This document shows, piece after piece, positions 43,959 through 54,435 of a DNA stretch of 64,000 nt. Origin of the DNA: Methylobacterium sp. FF17. Lineage in GTDB: Bacteria > Pseudomonadota > Alphaproteobacteria > Rhizobiales > Beijerinckiaceae. The notes below the pieces were generated by a model that searched no databases, had not been told where the DNA came from, and was given only the letters and a program-made list of their open reading frames with translations. The stretch's first letter is position 1; every line of letters begins with the position of its first letter. The stretch is from assembly GCF_025813715.1 (NCBI RefSeq), contig NZ_CP107532.1, positions 4,728,001-4,792,000 on the forward strand, in the 5' to 3' direction. Both the position numbers and the translations under genes were made by a program.

Positions 43959-44429
43959 ATGATCAGGCGCTACAGCATCTTTGCCGACTATCATCAGTTC
44001 TACCTGTGGGATCACGGGGCAAGTCCGGATGTGCCGACAGATTACGCCGAGGCGGATCTGGTCCGCCGCATCAAGACGGGTCCGTTCGTGGTCGTCGTTC
44101 AGCCCGAGCGTAACATGGACGTGCCGGTCGAGGTCGAGATCACGGACGAACCGCCGGACCTCGACCTCGACGCTTGGGATCACGTCACCGAGGCCAGCCT
44201 CGACCTGCCGTCAGGCAGGCTTGAAATCCACGAATGCACCGGAGGATCGCTCGACGTCCTGGTGGTCTCGCCGGGCACGTACCGGGTGCGGACCTGTCAT
44301 GGCGGGTTGGGGACGTTGAGCGAGGACCGACTGGACGGGGACGATCACTACCGGATCGTGCTGTGGCCTGCTCCCCTCGCCAACCTTGCCGTGTTGAAGC
44401 AGTACGTCGATCCGCGCCCTGCCTTGTAA
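43959..44429 (+). CDS. Hypothetical protein, possibly ComJ/Nin-like
   Basis: 156 residues from ATG 43959, which has AGAGGA about ten bases upstream (ATG 43950 is too close to it). No signal peptide or membrane segment. IFADYHQFYLWDHGASPDVP near the start and LPSGRLEIHECTGGSLDV...VVSPGTYRVRTCHGG resemble the all-beta layout of Bacillus Nin/ComJ nuclease inhibitors, which share a YHQF element. The match is from memory and weak. It is AT-richer than neighbours and could be an acquired immunity-type gene, although no toxin is adjacent. Confidence 0.6.
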   Translation: MIRRYSIFADYHQFYLWDHGASPDVPTDYAEADLVRRIKTGPFVVVVQPERNMDVPVEVEITDEPPDLDLDAWDHVTEASLDLPSGRLEIHECTGGSLDVLVVSPGTYRVRTCHGGLGTLSEDRLDGDDHYRIVLWPAPLANLAVLKQYVDPRPAL

Positions 44430-44553
44430 CCAACATCCGGAGCAACGAGCGACCGCTCCCGGGTGCGGCATCGGATGCCGCGAGCGAGGAAACCGGGTCG
44501 GTTGCAGACGCCACCAAGCCTCGGGTTTCGACCACGGGAAGCCGGGGCGCGGT

Positions 44554-45363
44554 TCAGGCGTCGACCTTCGGCGGCGCGCCGTGGGCCGCCCGCAGGGTGG
44601 ACGCCATGGCGTGGAACTTGGCCTGCGACTCCCGGGCCTGCGGATCGTCCGGCTGGATCACGCCGGCCGACATCACGAGTTTCGCCGCGTCGTCGACGCT
44701 CATGGCGATCTCCACGATGTCCGCGCGCGGCAGGTAGAAGAAGAACCCGGTGGTGGGGTTGGGCGCGCAGGGCAGGAACACCCCGACATGGTCGCCCCCC
44801 GGGGCCAGGGCGTTCTGCACGTCCGGGGCGGCGGGGGCGGAGAGGAACACCACCGACCAGGTGCCCTTCACGGGGAATTCCACGAGGCCGACCGTGCGGA
44901 ACGAGGTGCCGTTGGCCGAGAACAGCGTCTCGAAGATCTGGCGCAGGCCCTTGTAGAGCCCCGAGATCACCGGGGTGCGGGCGAGCAGCACCTCGCCGAA
45001 CTCGACGACGCTGCGCCCGACGAGGTTGGCGGTGAGGAAGCCGAGCAGCGTCACCGCCACGAAGGCGATGACGAGGCCGAGGCCGGGAATCGAGAACGGC
45101 AGGTAATGGTCGGGCAGGTAGCTCGCCGGCACCAGGGGCTTCACCCAGCCGTCGATGAGGCTGATGAACCACCAGGTCAGGTAGATCGTGATGGCGAGCG
45201 GCCCCGACACGATGATGCCGGTGAGGAAGTAGGTGCGCAGGCGCCCCCGCGCGCTCACCCGGGGGCGGGGCCCGGCCTCGGGTTCGGCGGGGGGAAGGGA
45301 TTGGGGCAGGGACGGGGGAAGGGTGGGCGCCACGGATGCACTTTCAGCCGGGGGGAACGGCAT
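44554..45363 (-). CDS. DUF502 family membrane protein
   Basis: 269 residues from ATG 45363. After a Pro-rich N-terminus (residues 1-40), two membrane segments (TYFLTGIIVSGPLAITIYLT, then LGLVIAFVAVTLLGFLTANL) are followed by a soluble domain with TPVISGLYKGLRQIFETLFS, VGLVEFPVKGTWSVVFLS and PNPTTGFFFYLPRADIVEIA, the DUF502 signatures. Function unknown; the family is widespread in proteobacteria and plants. Confidence 0.92.
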   Translation of the reverse strand: MPFPPAESASVAPTLPPSLPQSLPPAEPEAGPRPRVSARGRLRTYFLTGIIVSGPLAITIYLTWWFISLIDGWVKPLVPASYLPDHYLPFSIPGLGLVIAFVAVTLLGFLTANLVGRSVVEFGEVLLARTPVISGLYKGLRQIFETLFSANGTSFRTVGLVEFPVKGTWSVVFLSAPAAPDVQNALAPGGDHVGVFLPCAPNPTTGFFFYLPRADIVEIAMSVDDAAKLVMSAGVIQPDDPQARESQAKFHAMASTLRAAHGAPPKVDA

Positions 45364-45517
45364 CTCGGAAGGCCGTCCGCCGTGGACGCGGCGGAGGCCC
45401 GTTGCCCGGGCAAGCTTGACCCCTCCCCTAGAGGTAGCCCCTGCGCCGTCGCGGCTCAAGGCCGGCCCGCGTCGCGCCCGCGTTGCGGACCGGGCCCGCG
45501 CGGGCCTATTCAGGGGC

Positions 45518-45781
45518 ATGACCGAGAAGCTGACGATCCGCGCCCTGTGCGACCTGGGCCTCATCACCGAGGCCGCCGTGAAGGCGGCCGTCGACGCCTA
45601 CATGGCCGACCCGATGGCGCCCCCCTTCGTGTTCGAGGCGGGCTACCGCCTCAACCTCGCCCGGGCGATCCGGCGCCATCCGGGGGCCAACGACTTCATC
45701 CAGCGCAGCGGCGCCGGCCCCCAGCTGAAGCGGCCCTTCGTGGAAGCCGCGATCTGGGAGGCGCGGCCCGAGCGGGAATGA
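45518..45781 (+). CDS. Conserved small hypothetical protein
   Basis: 87 residues from ATG 45518, with AGGGG just upstream. MTEKLTIRALCDLGLITEAA reads as a short helix-turn pattern, and FVFEAGYRLNLARAIRRHPG follows. No domain name is assigned; composition and the ribosome site suggest a real gene. It is divergent from the DUF502 gene. Confidence 0.65.
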   Translation: MTEKLTIRALCDLGLITEAAVKAAVDAYMADPMAPPFVFEAGYRLNLARAIRRHPGANDFIQRSGAGPQLKRPFVEAAIWEARPERE

Positions 45782-46090
45782 GCGCCGGGGCCTTCCGCCT
45801 CCGTCAAGGACGCGGGCCTGGATCGAAGACAAGTCTGCTTCCGGCGCCCGATCCCGGGGAAGGCTATTGTCGCCTTTCACCGGAATTCGAAAAACGCTGT
45901 TCTTGACCCGCGACAGCAGAAACCCGAAAAATACGGGACGATATTCGACGCGATCACGTCGTCGCGGCGTACCGATCACGGGTCTTGCCAGTCACGGGTC
46001 TTGCCAGCCGTCCCGATCCCCGTCCGGGGCCGGGCGCCCGGTGAGGGCCGGTGGAGGCGCGCGCCCGGACGGCGTTCGAAGGGATGAACC
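45782..46090. other. Intergenic region upstream of cysE group
   Basis: 309 bp without a gene. It holds a TTGACC (45904-45909) in an AT-rich patch that could belong to a promoter for the following genes, and a 16-bp direct repeat TCACGGGTCTTGCCAG at 45976-45991 and 45992-46007. Confidence 0.45.
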
Positions 46091-46282
46091 ATGGCGCTTG
46101 GGGATCAGGTCGTGTTCGCGAGACTGGATGTCGCCGAGGTCCTGGGGATCTGGCGCCATGCCACGGGCCGCGTCGTCCACGTGCTGCCCGCCGACGGCGG
46201 GTCGCAGGTGGTGAATGTCCAGTTCGACGGGCACCGCCTGCTCGTCGGCTACATCGCGGACGTGTTCCAGCGCGTCGGCTGA
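46091..46282 (+). CDS. Small hypothetical protein upstream of cysE
   Basis: 63 residues, MALGDQVVFARLDVAEVLGI..., predicted to be mostly beta (VVHVLPADGGSQVVNVQFDG, LLVGYIADVFQRVG). No family recognised. It ends 55 bp before cysE on the same strand, so co-transcription is possible. A ribosome-binding-like AAGGGATGA region lies just before the ATG. Confidence 0.6.
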   Translation: MALGDQVVFARLDVAEVLGIWRHATGRVVHVLPADGGSQVVNVQFDGHRLLVGYIADVFQRVG

Positions 46283-46337
46283 GCCCGGCTCCCGCCCTTC
46301 GACGACGGCGCGCGCCGGCCCGGGGAGACCACACGTC

Positions 46338-47231
46338 ATGACCGCCGGTGCCCAAGCTTCTCGCGATGCGTCCCGCGAAACCTCCCGCGGCACGCTGCCC
46401 GGCAACATCCTGCGCCCGCCCCTGCGCAGCGTGAGCCACACCAATGCGGAAGCCGATGTCTGGCGGGCCCTGCGCGCGGAGGCAGAGGCCGCGCTGATCG
46501 AGGAGCCGCTCTATGCCGGGATCATCCAGGCGACGGTGCTCGACCAGCCGAGCCTCGTCCACGCCTTCGCCTACCGGCTCGCCCATCGCCTCGGCGACGG
46601 CGACCTCGCGCGGCTCTCCACCCGCGACCTCTGCCTCTCCGCCTTCCAGGCCGACCCGCATGCGGGCGACCACGCCGTGCGCGACCTCGTGGCGATCCGC
46701 GAGCGCGACCCCACCTGCCGGCGCTACCTCGACCCCTTCCTGTTCTACAAGGGGCTCGCCGCCCTGGAGGGCTACCGGGTGGGCCACTGGCTCTGGCACC
46801 AGGGCCGCGCCACCCTGGCGCTCCACATCCAGAGCCGGATCTCCGAGGTGTTCGGGGCCGACATCCACCCCGCCGCGCGGATCGGCTCCGGCGTCTTCAT
46901 CGACCACGCCACCGGGGTCGTCATCGGCGAGACCACGGTGGTGGCCGACGACGTCTCGATCCTGCAATCCGTCACCCTCGGGGGCAACGGCAAGGAGAGC
47001 GGCGACCGCCATCCGAAGATCGAGCGCGGCGTGCTGCTCAGCGTCGGCGCCAAGGTGCTCGGCAACATCCGGGTCGGCGAGGGCGCCAAGGTCGCCGCCG
47101 CGGCGGTCGTCCTGCACGACGTGCCCGCCCACACCACGGTGGCGGGCGTCCCCGCCCGCGTCGTCTCGCGCATCCCACCCGCCGAGAACCCGGCCCAGAG
47201 CATGGACCAGTTCTTCGGCGACGGAATCTAG
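46338..47231 (+). CDS. cysE: Serine O-acetyltransferase
   Basis: A 297-residue protein. The N-terminal helical domain (DVWRALRAEAEAALIEEPLY, LDPFLFYKGLAALEGYRVGH) precedes a left-handed beta-helix of hexapeptide repeats (ADIHPAARIGSGVFIDHATG, VVIGETTVVADDVSILQSVT, LGGNGKESGDRHPKIERGVL). The C-terminal tail ends FGDGI, the Ile-terminated peptide that docks in O-acetylserine sulfhydrylase, so it should form the cysteine synthase complex. It makes O-acetylserine from serine and acetyl-CoA. CysE-type genes commonly accompany family 2 encapsulin/desulfurase pairs; the shell gene starts 1.65 kb downstream on the same strand. Confidence 0.95.
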   Translation: MTAGAQASRDASRETSRGTLPGNILRPPLRSVSHTNAEADVWRALRAEAEAALIEEPLYAGIIQATVLDQPSLVHAFAYRLAHRLGDGDLARLSTRDLCLSAFQADPHAGDHAVRDLVAIRERDPTCRRYLDPFLFYKGLAALEGYRVGHWLWHQGRATLALHIQSRISEVFGADIHPAARIGSGVFIDHATGVVIGETTVVADDVSILQSVTLGGNGKESGDRHPKIERGVLLSVGAKVLGNIRVGEGAKVAAAAVVLHDVPAHTTVAGVPARVVSRIPPAENPAQSMDQFFGDGI

Positions 47232-47457
47232 GGGTCAAATCGGGCGGAGGGGACCTGAGCCTTGGGTGGGGTTCCGACCCGACCTGAACGCTCAGTCAGT
47301 GCGGCTTCTCGGACGCCGTCGTCCAAATGCGTTGCGATCTTCGTCGCTTGTTGCGCGACGGCCTGTTGTCGTCACGTTCACCACGCACCGGACCGGCTCA
47401 TGCGGCGGTAGCCAGGACGCGCGCAACTGCCCGGCGACCTTTCAGGGACCGTTGCGA

Positions 47458-48273
47458 TCAGCCGCCGTGCGTTCGGAGCCACCCGGTGATTCCGCCGACC
47501 ACATCCTGCTCAATGCCGTAGTAGCCGTGGGGCGAGAGCGAACCGCAGGCCCTGTCCGAACGCTGCAATCCGCCGCCAACTGTCAGGACGCGAACGCTCG
47601 GCGAGTGCGTCATGGCCGCAGCAATGCGAGGAGCCATCTCGGGCGGGGCCACGTCGCATGCGTCGTCGCGGTTGGCTACGACCAGTACCGGAACGCGCAC
47701 GCCTTCCGGATCAGCCTCGAAGACCGTCTCGGTGCTCCGTCGTCCGGGCACGGACACGGACTCGGTCAACACAAGGCCCGCAATGAGACCCGGCCGGGCG
47801 TGGGCGGCCCCGTTCATCGCCGCGATCGTCCCCTGGCTGGTGCCGACCAGGAAAACGGGCGCAGGGGCTTGGTCCCGGGCGTAGGCCGCCAGACCGTCGA
47901 CCAGCCGACCGTAGACCGGGGAGCTTCGCAGACCCCGCAGGTTCGCCTGATCGACGGCGTCGGGGATCAGCACGGCGTAGCCTCTTGCCACCCAGTCCGC
48001 CCGCGTGCGGACGACGAAGTTGTCCTGGTGGCGCAGGTCGCCGTCGCGCCGAACGCCGATGTCGCCAGAGCCACCCGGCAGCATGACGAGCGTCGCCCGG
48101 GGGTGAGGCGGTGCGTCGTAGAGGACGCGCTGGTCCAGACCGTCCCCGAGCGGCAGATCCACCACCCGCTCTCCCGCAACATGGGCCTGCTCCGCCGGTC
48201 CGCTCTGAGCGATGGCCGGGGTACCGAGCAGGCCGACAGCGGCGAGCGAGAGCAAAGATTTACGCAGCGTCAT
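47458..48273 (-). CDS. Exported alpha/beta hydrolase
   Basis: 271 residues from ATG 48273 (an in-frame GTG lies three codons upstream). A signal peptide, MTLRKSLLSLAAVGLLGTPA, ends near AIAQS. The nucleophile elbow is FLVGTSQGTIAAMNGAAH; a probable oxyanion-region motif is VMLPGGSGDIG, and the catalytic His may be in SPHGYYG. Dienelactone-hydrolase-like enzymes look similar; the substrate is unknown. It is oriented against cysE and the encapsulin genes and sits in somewhat less GC-rich DNA, so it may be a later insertion. Confidence 0.82.
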   Translation of the reverse strand: MTLRKSLLSLAAVGLLGTPAIAQSGPAEQAHVAGERVVDLPLGDGLDQRVLYDAPPHPRATLVMLPGGSGDIGVRRDGDLRHQDNFVVRTRADWVARGYAVLIPDAVDQANLRGLRSSPVYGRLVDGLAAYARDQAPAPVFLVGTSQGTIAAMNGAAHARPGLIAGLVLTESVSVPGRRSTETVFEADPEGVRVPVLVVANRDDACDVAPPEMAPRIAAAMTHSPSVRVLTVGGGLQRSDRACGSLSPHGYYGIEQDVVGGITGWLRTHGG

Positions 48274-48883
48274 AGGGGCCACCCGGTTTCCGCATCTCGC
48301 CGATCTTCAGGCACTCGCGCGCTACCATAGGATGTGGAGGCGAGCCGAACCACCGGCAGGCAAACGGTTCGAGAGCCCAGGTTTGGTCGCAGGTGGGGGC
48401 GACCGCGGCGTCTGCCCATTCGTTTCGGGCTCAGAAGAAGACCGTCCCATATCCACCCGACCCGGACGCTCCTGCCGGTCCCGAGCCTCAGATGTCCACC
48501 CCGCGAACGGATCGCCCGGACGGTCTCTCGCGCCGGCGGCCGCGCACCCGGTGGGATCGATCTCCGAATGTCGGTTCGGCGCGGGGAAGACAAGACAAAC
48601 GGGGAAAGACAGGTCGACCCTGCTCTCCGCACGACAAATTATGGAACATCATTCCGTTGACCGCCCTCTTTGACAAGGGTTAGAAATAGCCTGATTTCGC
48701 AGCAACGCTCGATCAATGGGCGGCGGAAGTCCAGACAAACGCAAGAACAGTTCCAGACAATAGCATCGCGCGCGCAGGTGCGCGGGTCGATCGCATGCGA
48801 GTGCGATGCGGCACTCGTCGCGTCGTGGCCGACCCATGTCGAGCGCCGCGCGGTCCTTGTCGCCCAGACGGAGACGAAAACCG
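48274..48883. other. Intergenic region upstream of the encapsulin operon
   Basis: 610 bp between the divergent hydrolase and encapsulin genes, less GC-rich than the surroundings. No frame is convincing. It must hold both promoters; a candidate for the encapsulin side is at 48670-48697. Confidence 0.5.
48670..48697 (+). promoter_or_regulatory. Candidate encapsulin operon promoter
   Basis: TTGACA (48670-48675) and TGATTT (48692-48697) with a 16-bp spacer. The -35 is perfect, the -10 weak, which could point to an activator. The shell start codon is about 180 bp downstream. Confidence 0.4.
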
Positions 48884-50261
48884 ATGAGTGGACCGGGTCT
48901 GAGCGTGAGCGCCTCGGCGGCACGCAATCTCGCAACCGCGACCGTCACCTCGGTCCAGAACGCGGCCAACACCCCCCGCTGGTTCCATCGCCTGCTGCCC
49001 TTCGTGGACGTCGCCGGCGGCGTCTACCGGGTCAACCGCCGGGCGGTGGTGCTGGCCAAGCCCGGCCGGATCGAGCTGTCCAACGACGCGGGCGACCGCG
49101 CCGTGCGCCCGGCCTCGCTGCGGCGCATCCCGCTGTTCAGCCGGCTCGGCGACAACGAGCTCGCGGCGCTGGCGGGCAAGTTCACCGCCTCCCAGCACAA
49201 GGCCGGCGAGATCATCGCCGAGGAGGGCTCCACCGGCCGCAGCCTGACCGTGGTGGCGGACGGCACCGTCGAACTCACCCTGTCCGGCCCGTTCAAGGGC
49301 CGCCTGCGCCAGGGCCTGGCGACGGGGGGCGACTACTTCGGTGACGGCGACCTCGTCGGCGAGAACACGCCCGCGCCCGCCGTGAAGGCGCTCTCGGCGG
49401 TGACCCTGCTCACCCTCGACCGGGCCGCGATCGAGGACGAGGGCATCCGCTCGCGCATCACCCAGTATGTCGAGGAGCGCGACCGCCTCAAGGGCCACAC
49501 CAATTCCCACGGCGAGCAGGGCATCGAGCTGCTCGCGGTCCATACCGGCGAGCCGCGCCTGCCCACCACCTTCGTGGATTACGAGGAGGACCCGCGCGAG
49601 TACCACCTCTCCACGATCCAGACGATCCTGCACACCCATACCCGCGTCACCGACCTCTATTCCAACGAGATCGACCAGCTGCGCGAGCAGATCCGGCTCA
49701 CGGTCGATGCCGTGAAGGAGCGGGAGGAGTGGGAGCTCTTCAACAATTCCGAGTTCGGCCTGCTCCACGAGGTCAGCCAGCGCCAGCGCATCCCCACCCG
49801 CGGCGGCCCGCCCACCCCGGACGACCTCGACGAACTGCTGACGCTCGTCTGGAAGAAGCCCGCCTTCTTCGTGGCCCATCCCCGCGCCATCGCGGCCTTC
49901 GGCCGGGAGGCGACCCGGCGCGGCGTGCCCCCGGTGGTGATCCACCTGTTCGGCTCGCCCTTCCTGACCTGGCGCGGCGTGCCGATCGTACCGAGCGACA
50001 AGCTGCCCATCGACATCGACCCGGTGACCGGCGCCCAGACCACCTCGATCCTGCTGCTGCGCGTCGGCGAGGGCGAGCAGGGCGTGGTCGGCCTGCAGAA
50101 ATCCGGCGTCACCGGCGAGATCGAGACCGGCCTGTCGGTGCGCTACATGGGCACCAACGACCATTCCATCGCCTCGCACCTCGTGACCCGCTACTTCTCG
50201 GCCGCCGTGCTGGTGGAGGATGCGATCGCACGCCTCGATAACGTGCTGCTGGGCAACTACC

Positions 50262-50275
<14 letters not shown>
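48884..50275 (+). CDS. Family 2B encapsulin nanocompartment shell protein
   Basis: 463 residues from ATG 48884 (ACGGAG about ten bases upstream; an earlier in-frame ATG at 48806 adds non-conserved Arg-rich sequence). The N-terminus LSVSASAARNLATATVTSVQ, RWFHRLLPFVDVAGGVYRVN is typical of family 2 (SrpI-like) shells. Residues about 75-185 form an inserted cyclic-nucleotide-binding-like domain (IPLFSRLGDNELAALAGKF, GGDYFGDGDLVGEN), which defines 2B. The rest is HK97-type capsid fold (YHLSTIQTILHTHTRVTDLY, FFVAHPRAIAAFGREATRRG, LRVGEGEQGVVGLQKSGVTG). Such proteins self-assemble into icosahedral cytosolic shells. The gene overlaps the cysteine desulfurase gene by 14 bp, the expected cargo. Confidence 0.93.
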
Positions 50276-52346
<2,071 letters not shown>

Positions 52347-52353
52347 GCGACGC

Positions 52354-52382
52354 GGGACGCCGGCCCCCAGGGCCGGCGTCCC
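52354..52382. terminator. Bidirectional terminator between desulfurase and glmS
   Basis: A 12-bp perfect stem, GGGACGCCGGCC with GGCCGGCGTCCC, around CCCAG, placed between convergent stop codons. The plus-strand side is followed by CTATT only, so termination would depend on the very stable stem. Confidence 0.75.
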
Positions 52383-54209
52383 CTATTCCACGGTGACGGA
52401 TTTCGCGAGGTTGCGGGGCTGGTCGACGTCTTTCCCCATGAAGACGGCGGTGTGGTAGGCGATGAGCTGGATCGGCACCGCGTAGACGATGGGCGCCACC
52501 ACCGGGTCGAGGTCGGGCATGGTCACGGTGGCCATGGTGTCGAGGCCGGCGGCGGCCGCGCCCTTGGCGTCGCCGATCAGGATGATGCGCCCGCCGCGCG
52601 CGGCCACCTCCTGCATGTTCGAGACGGTCTTCTCGAAGATCGCGTCGTGGGGGGCGATCACGATCACCGGCACGCTCTCGTCGATCAGCGCGATCGGGCC
52701 GTGCTTGAGTTCACCCGCCGCATAACCTTCCGCGTGGATGTAGCTGATTTCCTTGAGCTTCAGCGCGCCCTCCAGCGCCATCGGATAGCTGGTGCCGCGC
52801 CCCAGATAGAGCACGTCGCGGGCCTTCGAGACCTCGCGCGCCAGCCCCTCGATCTCGCCCTCCAGCCGGGTGGCCTCCGCCATCAGGCCCGGCACGGTGA
52901 TCAGCGCGTCGACGAGGCGGCGCTCGGCCTCCGCGTCGAGGGTGCCGCGCGCCCGGCCCGCCGCGATGGCGAGGCACAGGAGCACGGTGAGCTGGCACGA
53001 GAACGCCTTGGTGGAGGCGACCCCGATCTCGGGGCCGGCCAGCGTCGGCACGGTGGCGGAGGCCTCCCGGGCGATGGTCGAGGTCGGCACGTTCACCACC
53101 GCCAGGGTGTGCTGCCCCTGCGCCTTGGCGTAGCGGAGCGAGGCCAGGGTGTCGGCGGTCTCGCCCGATTGCGAGATGACCAGGGTGAGCCCGTCCCGGT
53201 CCAGCGGCGGCTCGCGGTAGCGCGCCTCCGAAGCCACGTCGATCTCGACGGGGAGCCGGGCCAGGCTCTCGAACCAGTACTTGGCCACCAGCCCCGCGTA
53301 GTAGGCCGTGCCGCAGGCGGTGATCGAGATCCGCGACAGCTTGGCGAAGTCGAAGGGCAGGGCCTCGGGCAGGGCGACCCGGCCGTTGGCGAGGTCGACG
53401 TAATGGCTCAGGGTGCGGCCCACCACCTCGGGCTGCTCGTGGATCTCCTTGCCCATGAAGTGGCGGTGGTTGCCCTTCTCCACCCGGTAGGCCTGGGCGA
53501 CGATGCGCTGGCGCTCGCGGGTCACGGGCCGGCCGGCGATGTCGCGGATCTCGGCGCCGGCGCGCGACAGGATCGCCCAGTCGCCCTCGTCGAGGTAGGT
53601 GATCGCTTCCGTGAAGGGGGCGAGCGCCAGGGCGTCCGAGCCGAGATAGGTCTCGCCCTCGCCGAAGCCGATGGCGAGCGGCGCGCCGTGGCGGGCGCCG
53701 ATGAGGAGGTCGTCGTGGCCCGCGAACACGAAGCCGAGCGCGAAGGCCCCGTGCAGGCGCGGCAGGCAGGCGGCCACCGCCTCGACGGGGCCTAGGCCCC
53801 CGTCCATGGCGTGGCTGACGAGCTGGGCCACCACCTCGGTGTCGGTCTCGCTCTCGAAGCGCACGCCCTGGCCCTGAAGCTCGGCCTTCAACTCGCGGAA
53901 ATTCTCGATGATGCCGTTATGCACGACGGCGAGGCGCGCGGTCGCGTGCGGGTGGGCGTTGGTCTCGTTGGGGCGCCCGTGGGTCGCCCAGCGGGTGTGG
54001 CCGATGCCGATGGCGCCGCTCAAGGGTTCGTCGCGCAGGCGCATCTCGAGGTTGCCGAGCTTGCCCTCGGCCCGGCGGCGCTCAAGCCGCCCCTCCGTCA
54101 GGGTGGCGATGCCGGCCGAATCGTAGCCGCGATATTCGAGCCGGCGCAGGGCTTCCACCAGCTGCCCGGCCACGGCGTCCCGTCCGACGATGCCAACGAT
54201 TCCGCACAT
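52383..54209 (-). CDS. glmS: Glutamine-fructose-6-phosphate aminotransferase (isomerizing)
   Basis: 608 residues from ATG 54209, so the mature chain begins with Cys (MCGIVGIVGRDAVAGQLVEA), the N-terminal nucleophile of the glutaminase domain. GIGHTRWATHGRPNETNAHP completes that site. Two SIS domains follow (TACGTAYYAGLVAKYWFESL, SQSGETADTLASLRYAK, LGRGTSYPMALEGALKLKEI) and the protein ends QPRNLAKSVTVE. It makes glucosamine-6-phosphate for cell-wall synthesis. It lies 226 bp downstream of glmU on the same strand. Confidence 0.97.
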   Translation of the reverse strand: MCGIVGIVGRDAVAGQLVEALRRLEYRGYDSAGIATLTEGRLERRRAEGKLGNLEMRLRDEPLSGAIGIGHTRWATHGRPNETNAHPHATARLAVVHNGIIENFRELKAELQGQGVRFESETDTEVVAQLVSHAMDGGLGPVEAVAACLPRLHGAFALGFVFAGHDDLLIGARHGAPLAIGFGEGETYLGSDALALAPFTEAITYLDEGDWAILSRAGAEIRDIAGRPVTRERQRIVAQAYRVEKGNHRHFMGKEIHEQPEVVGRTLSHYVDLANGRVALPEALPFDFAKLSRISITACGTAYYAGLVAKYWFESLARLPVEIDVASEARYREPPLDRDGLTLVISQSGETADTLASLRYAKAQGQHTLAVVNVPTSTIAREASATVPTLAGPEIGVASTKAFSCQLTVLLCLAIAAGRARGTLDAEAERRLVDALITVPGLMAEATRLEGEIEGLAREVSKARDVLYLGRGTSYPMALEGALKLKEISYIHAEGYAAGELKHGPIALIDESVPVIVIAPHDAIFEKTVSNMQEVAARGGRIILIGDAKGAAAAGLDTMATVTMPDLDPVVAPIVYAVPIQLIAYHTAVFMGKDVDQPRNLAKSVTVE

Positions 54210-54435
54210 GGGTTTTCCGTGTCTTTCCAAAGTCCGGGCCTGCCACGATCCGCGCGGGTCGGGCCACGCGCGGAGCCGCGTCGTCCCGGCCTTGTATCGG
54301 ATCGGGACAGGGCGAGGCCAGCCACGCTTCGCCGGGCCGGAGGCGGTCCGGTTCCGTCTGGCGGATCCTGCGCCGGCAATCCTGAACGGGGGCTTGCACG
54401 CCGCCGCCGAGGGTCCGCTCCGGCGTCGGCGTGGT

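Noticed and set aside
47232..48883. Insertion sequence carrying the alpha/beta hydrolase
   Set aside because: No transposase, terminal inverted repeats or target-site duplication could be seen; only the orientation and lower GC suggest insertion.
48806..48883. Upstream start for the encapsulin gene
   Set aside because: The added 26 residues are Arg/Ser-rich and unlike family N-termini; ATG 48884 has a better-spaced ribosome site.
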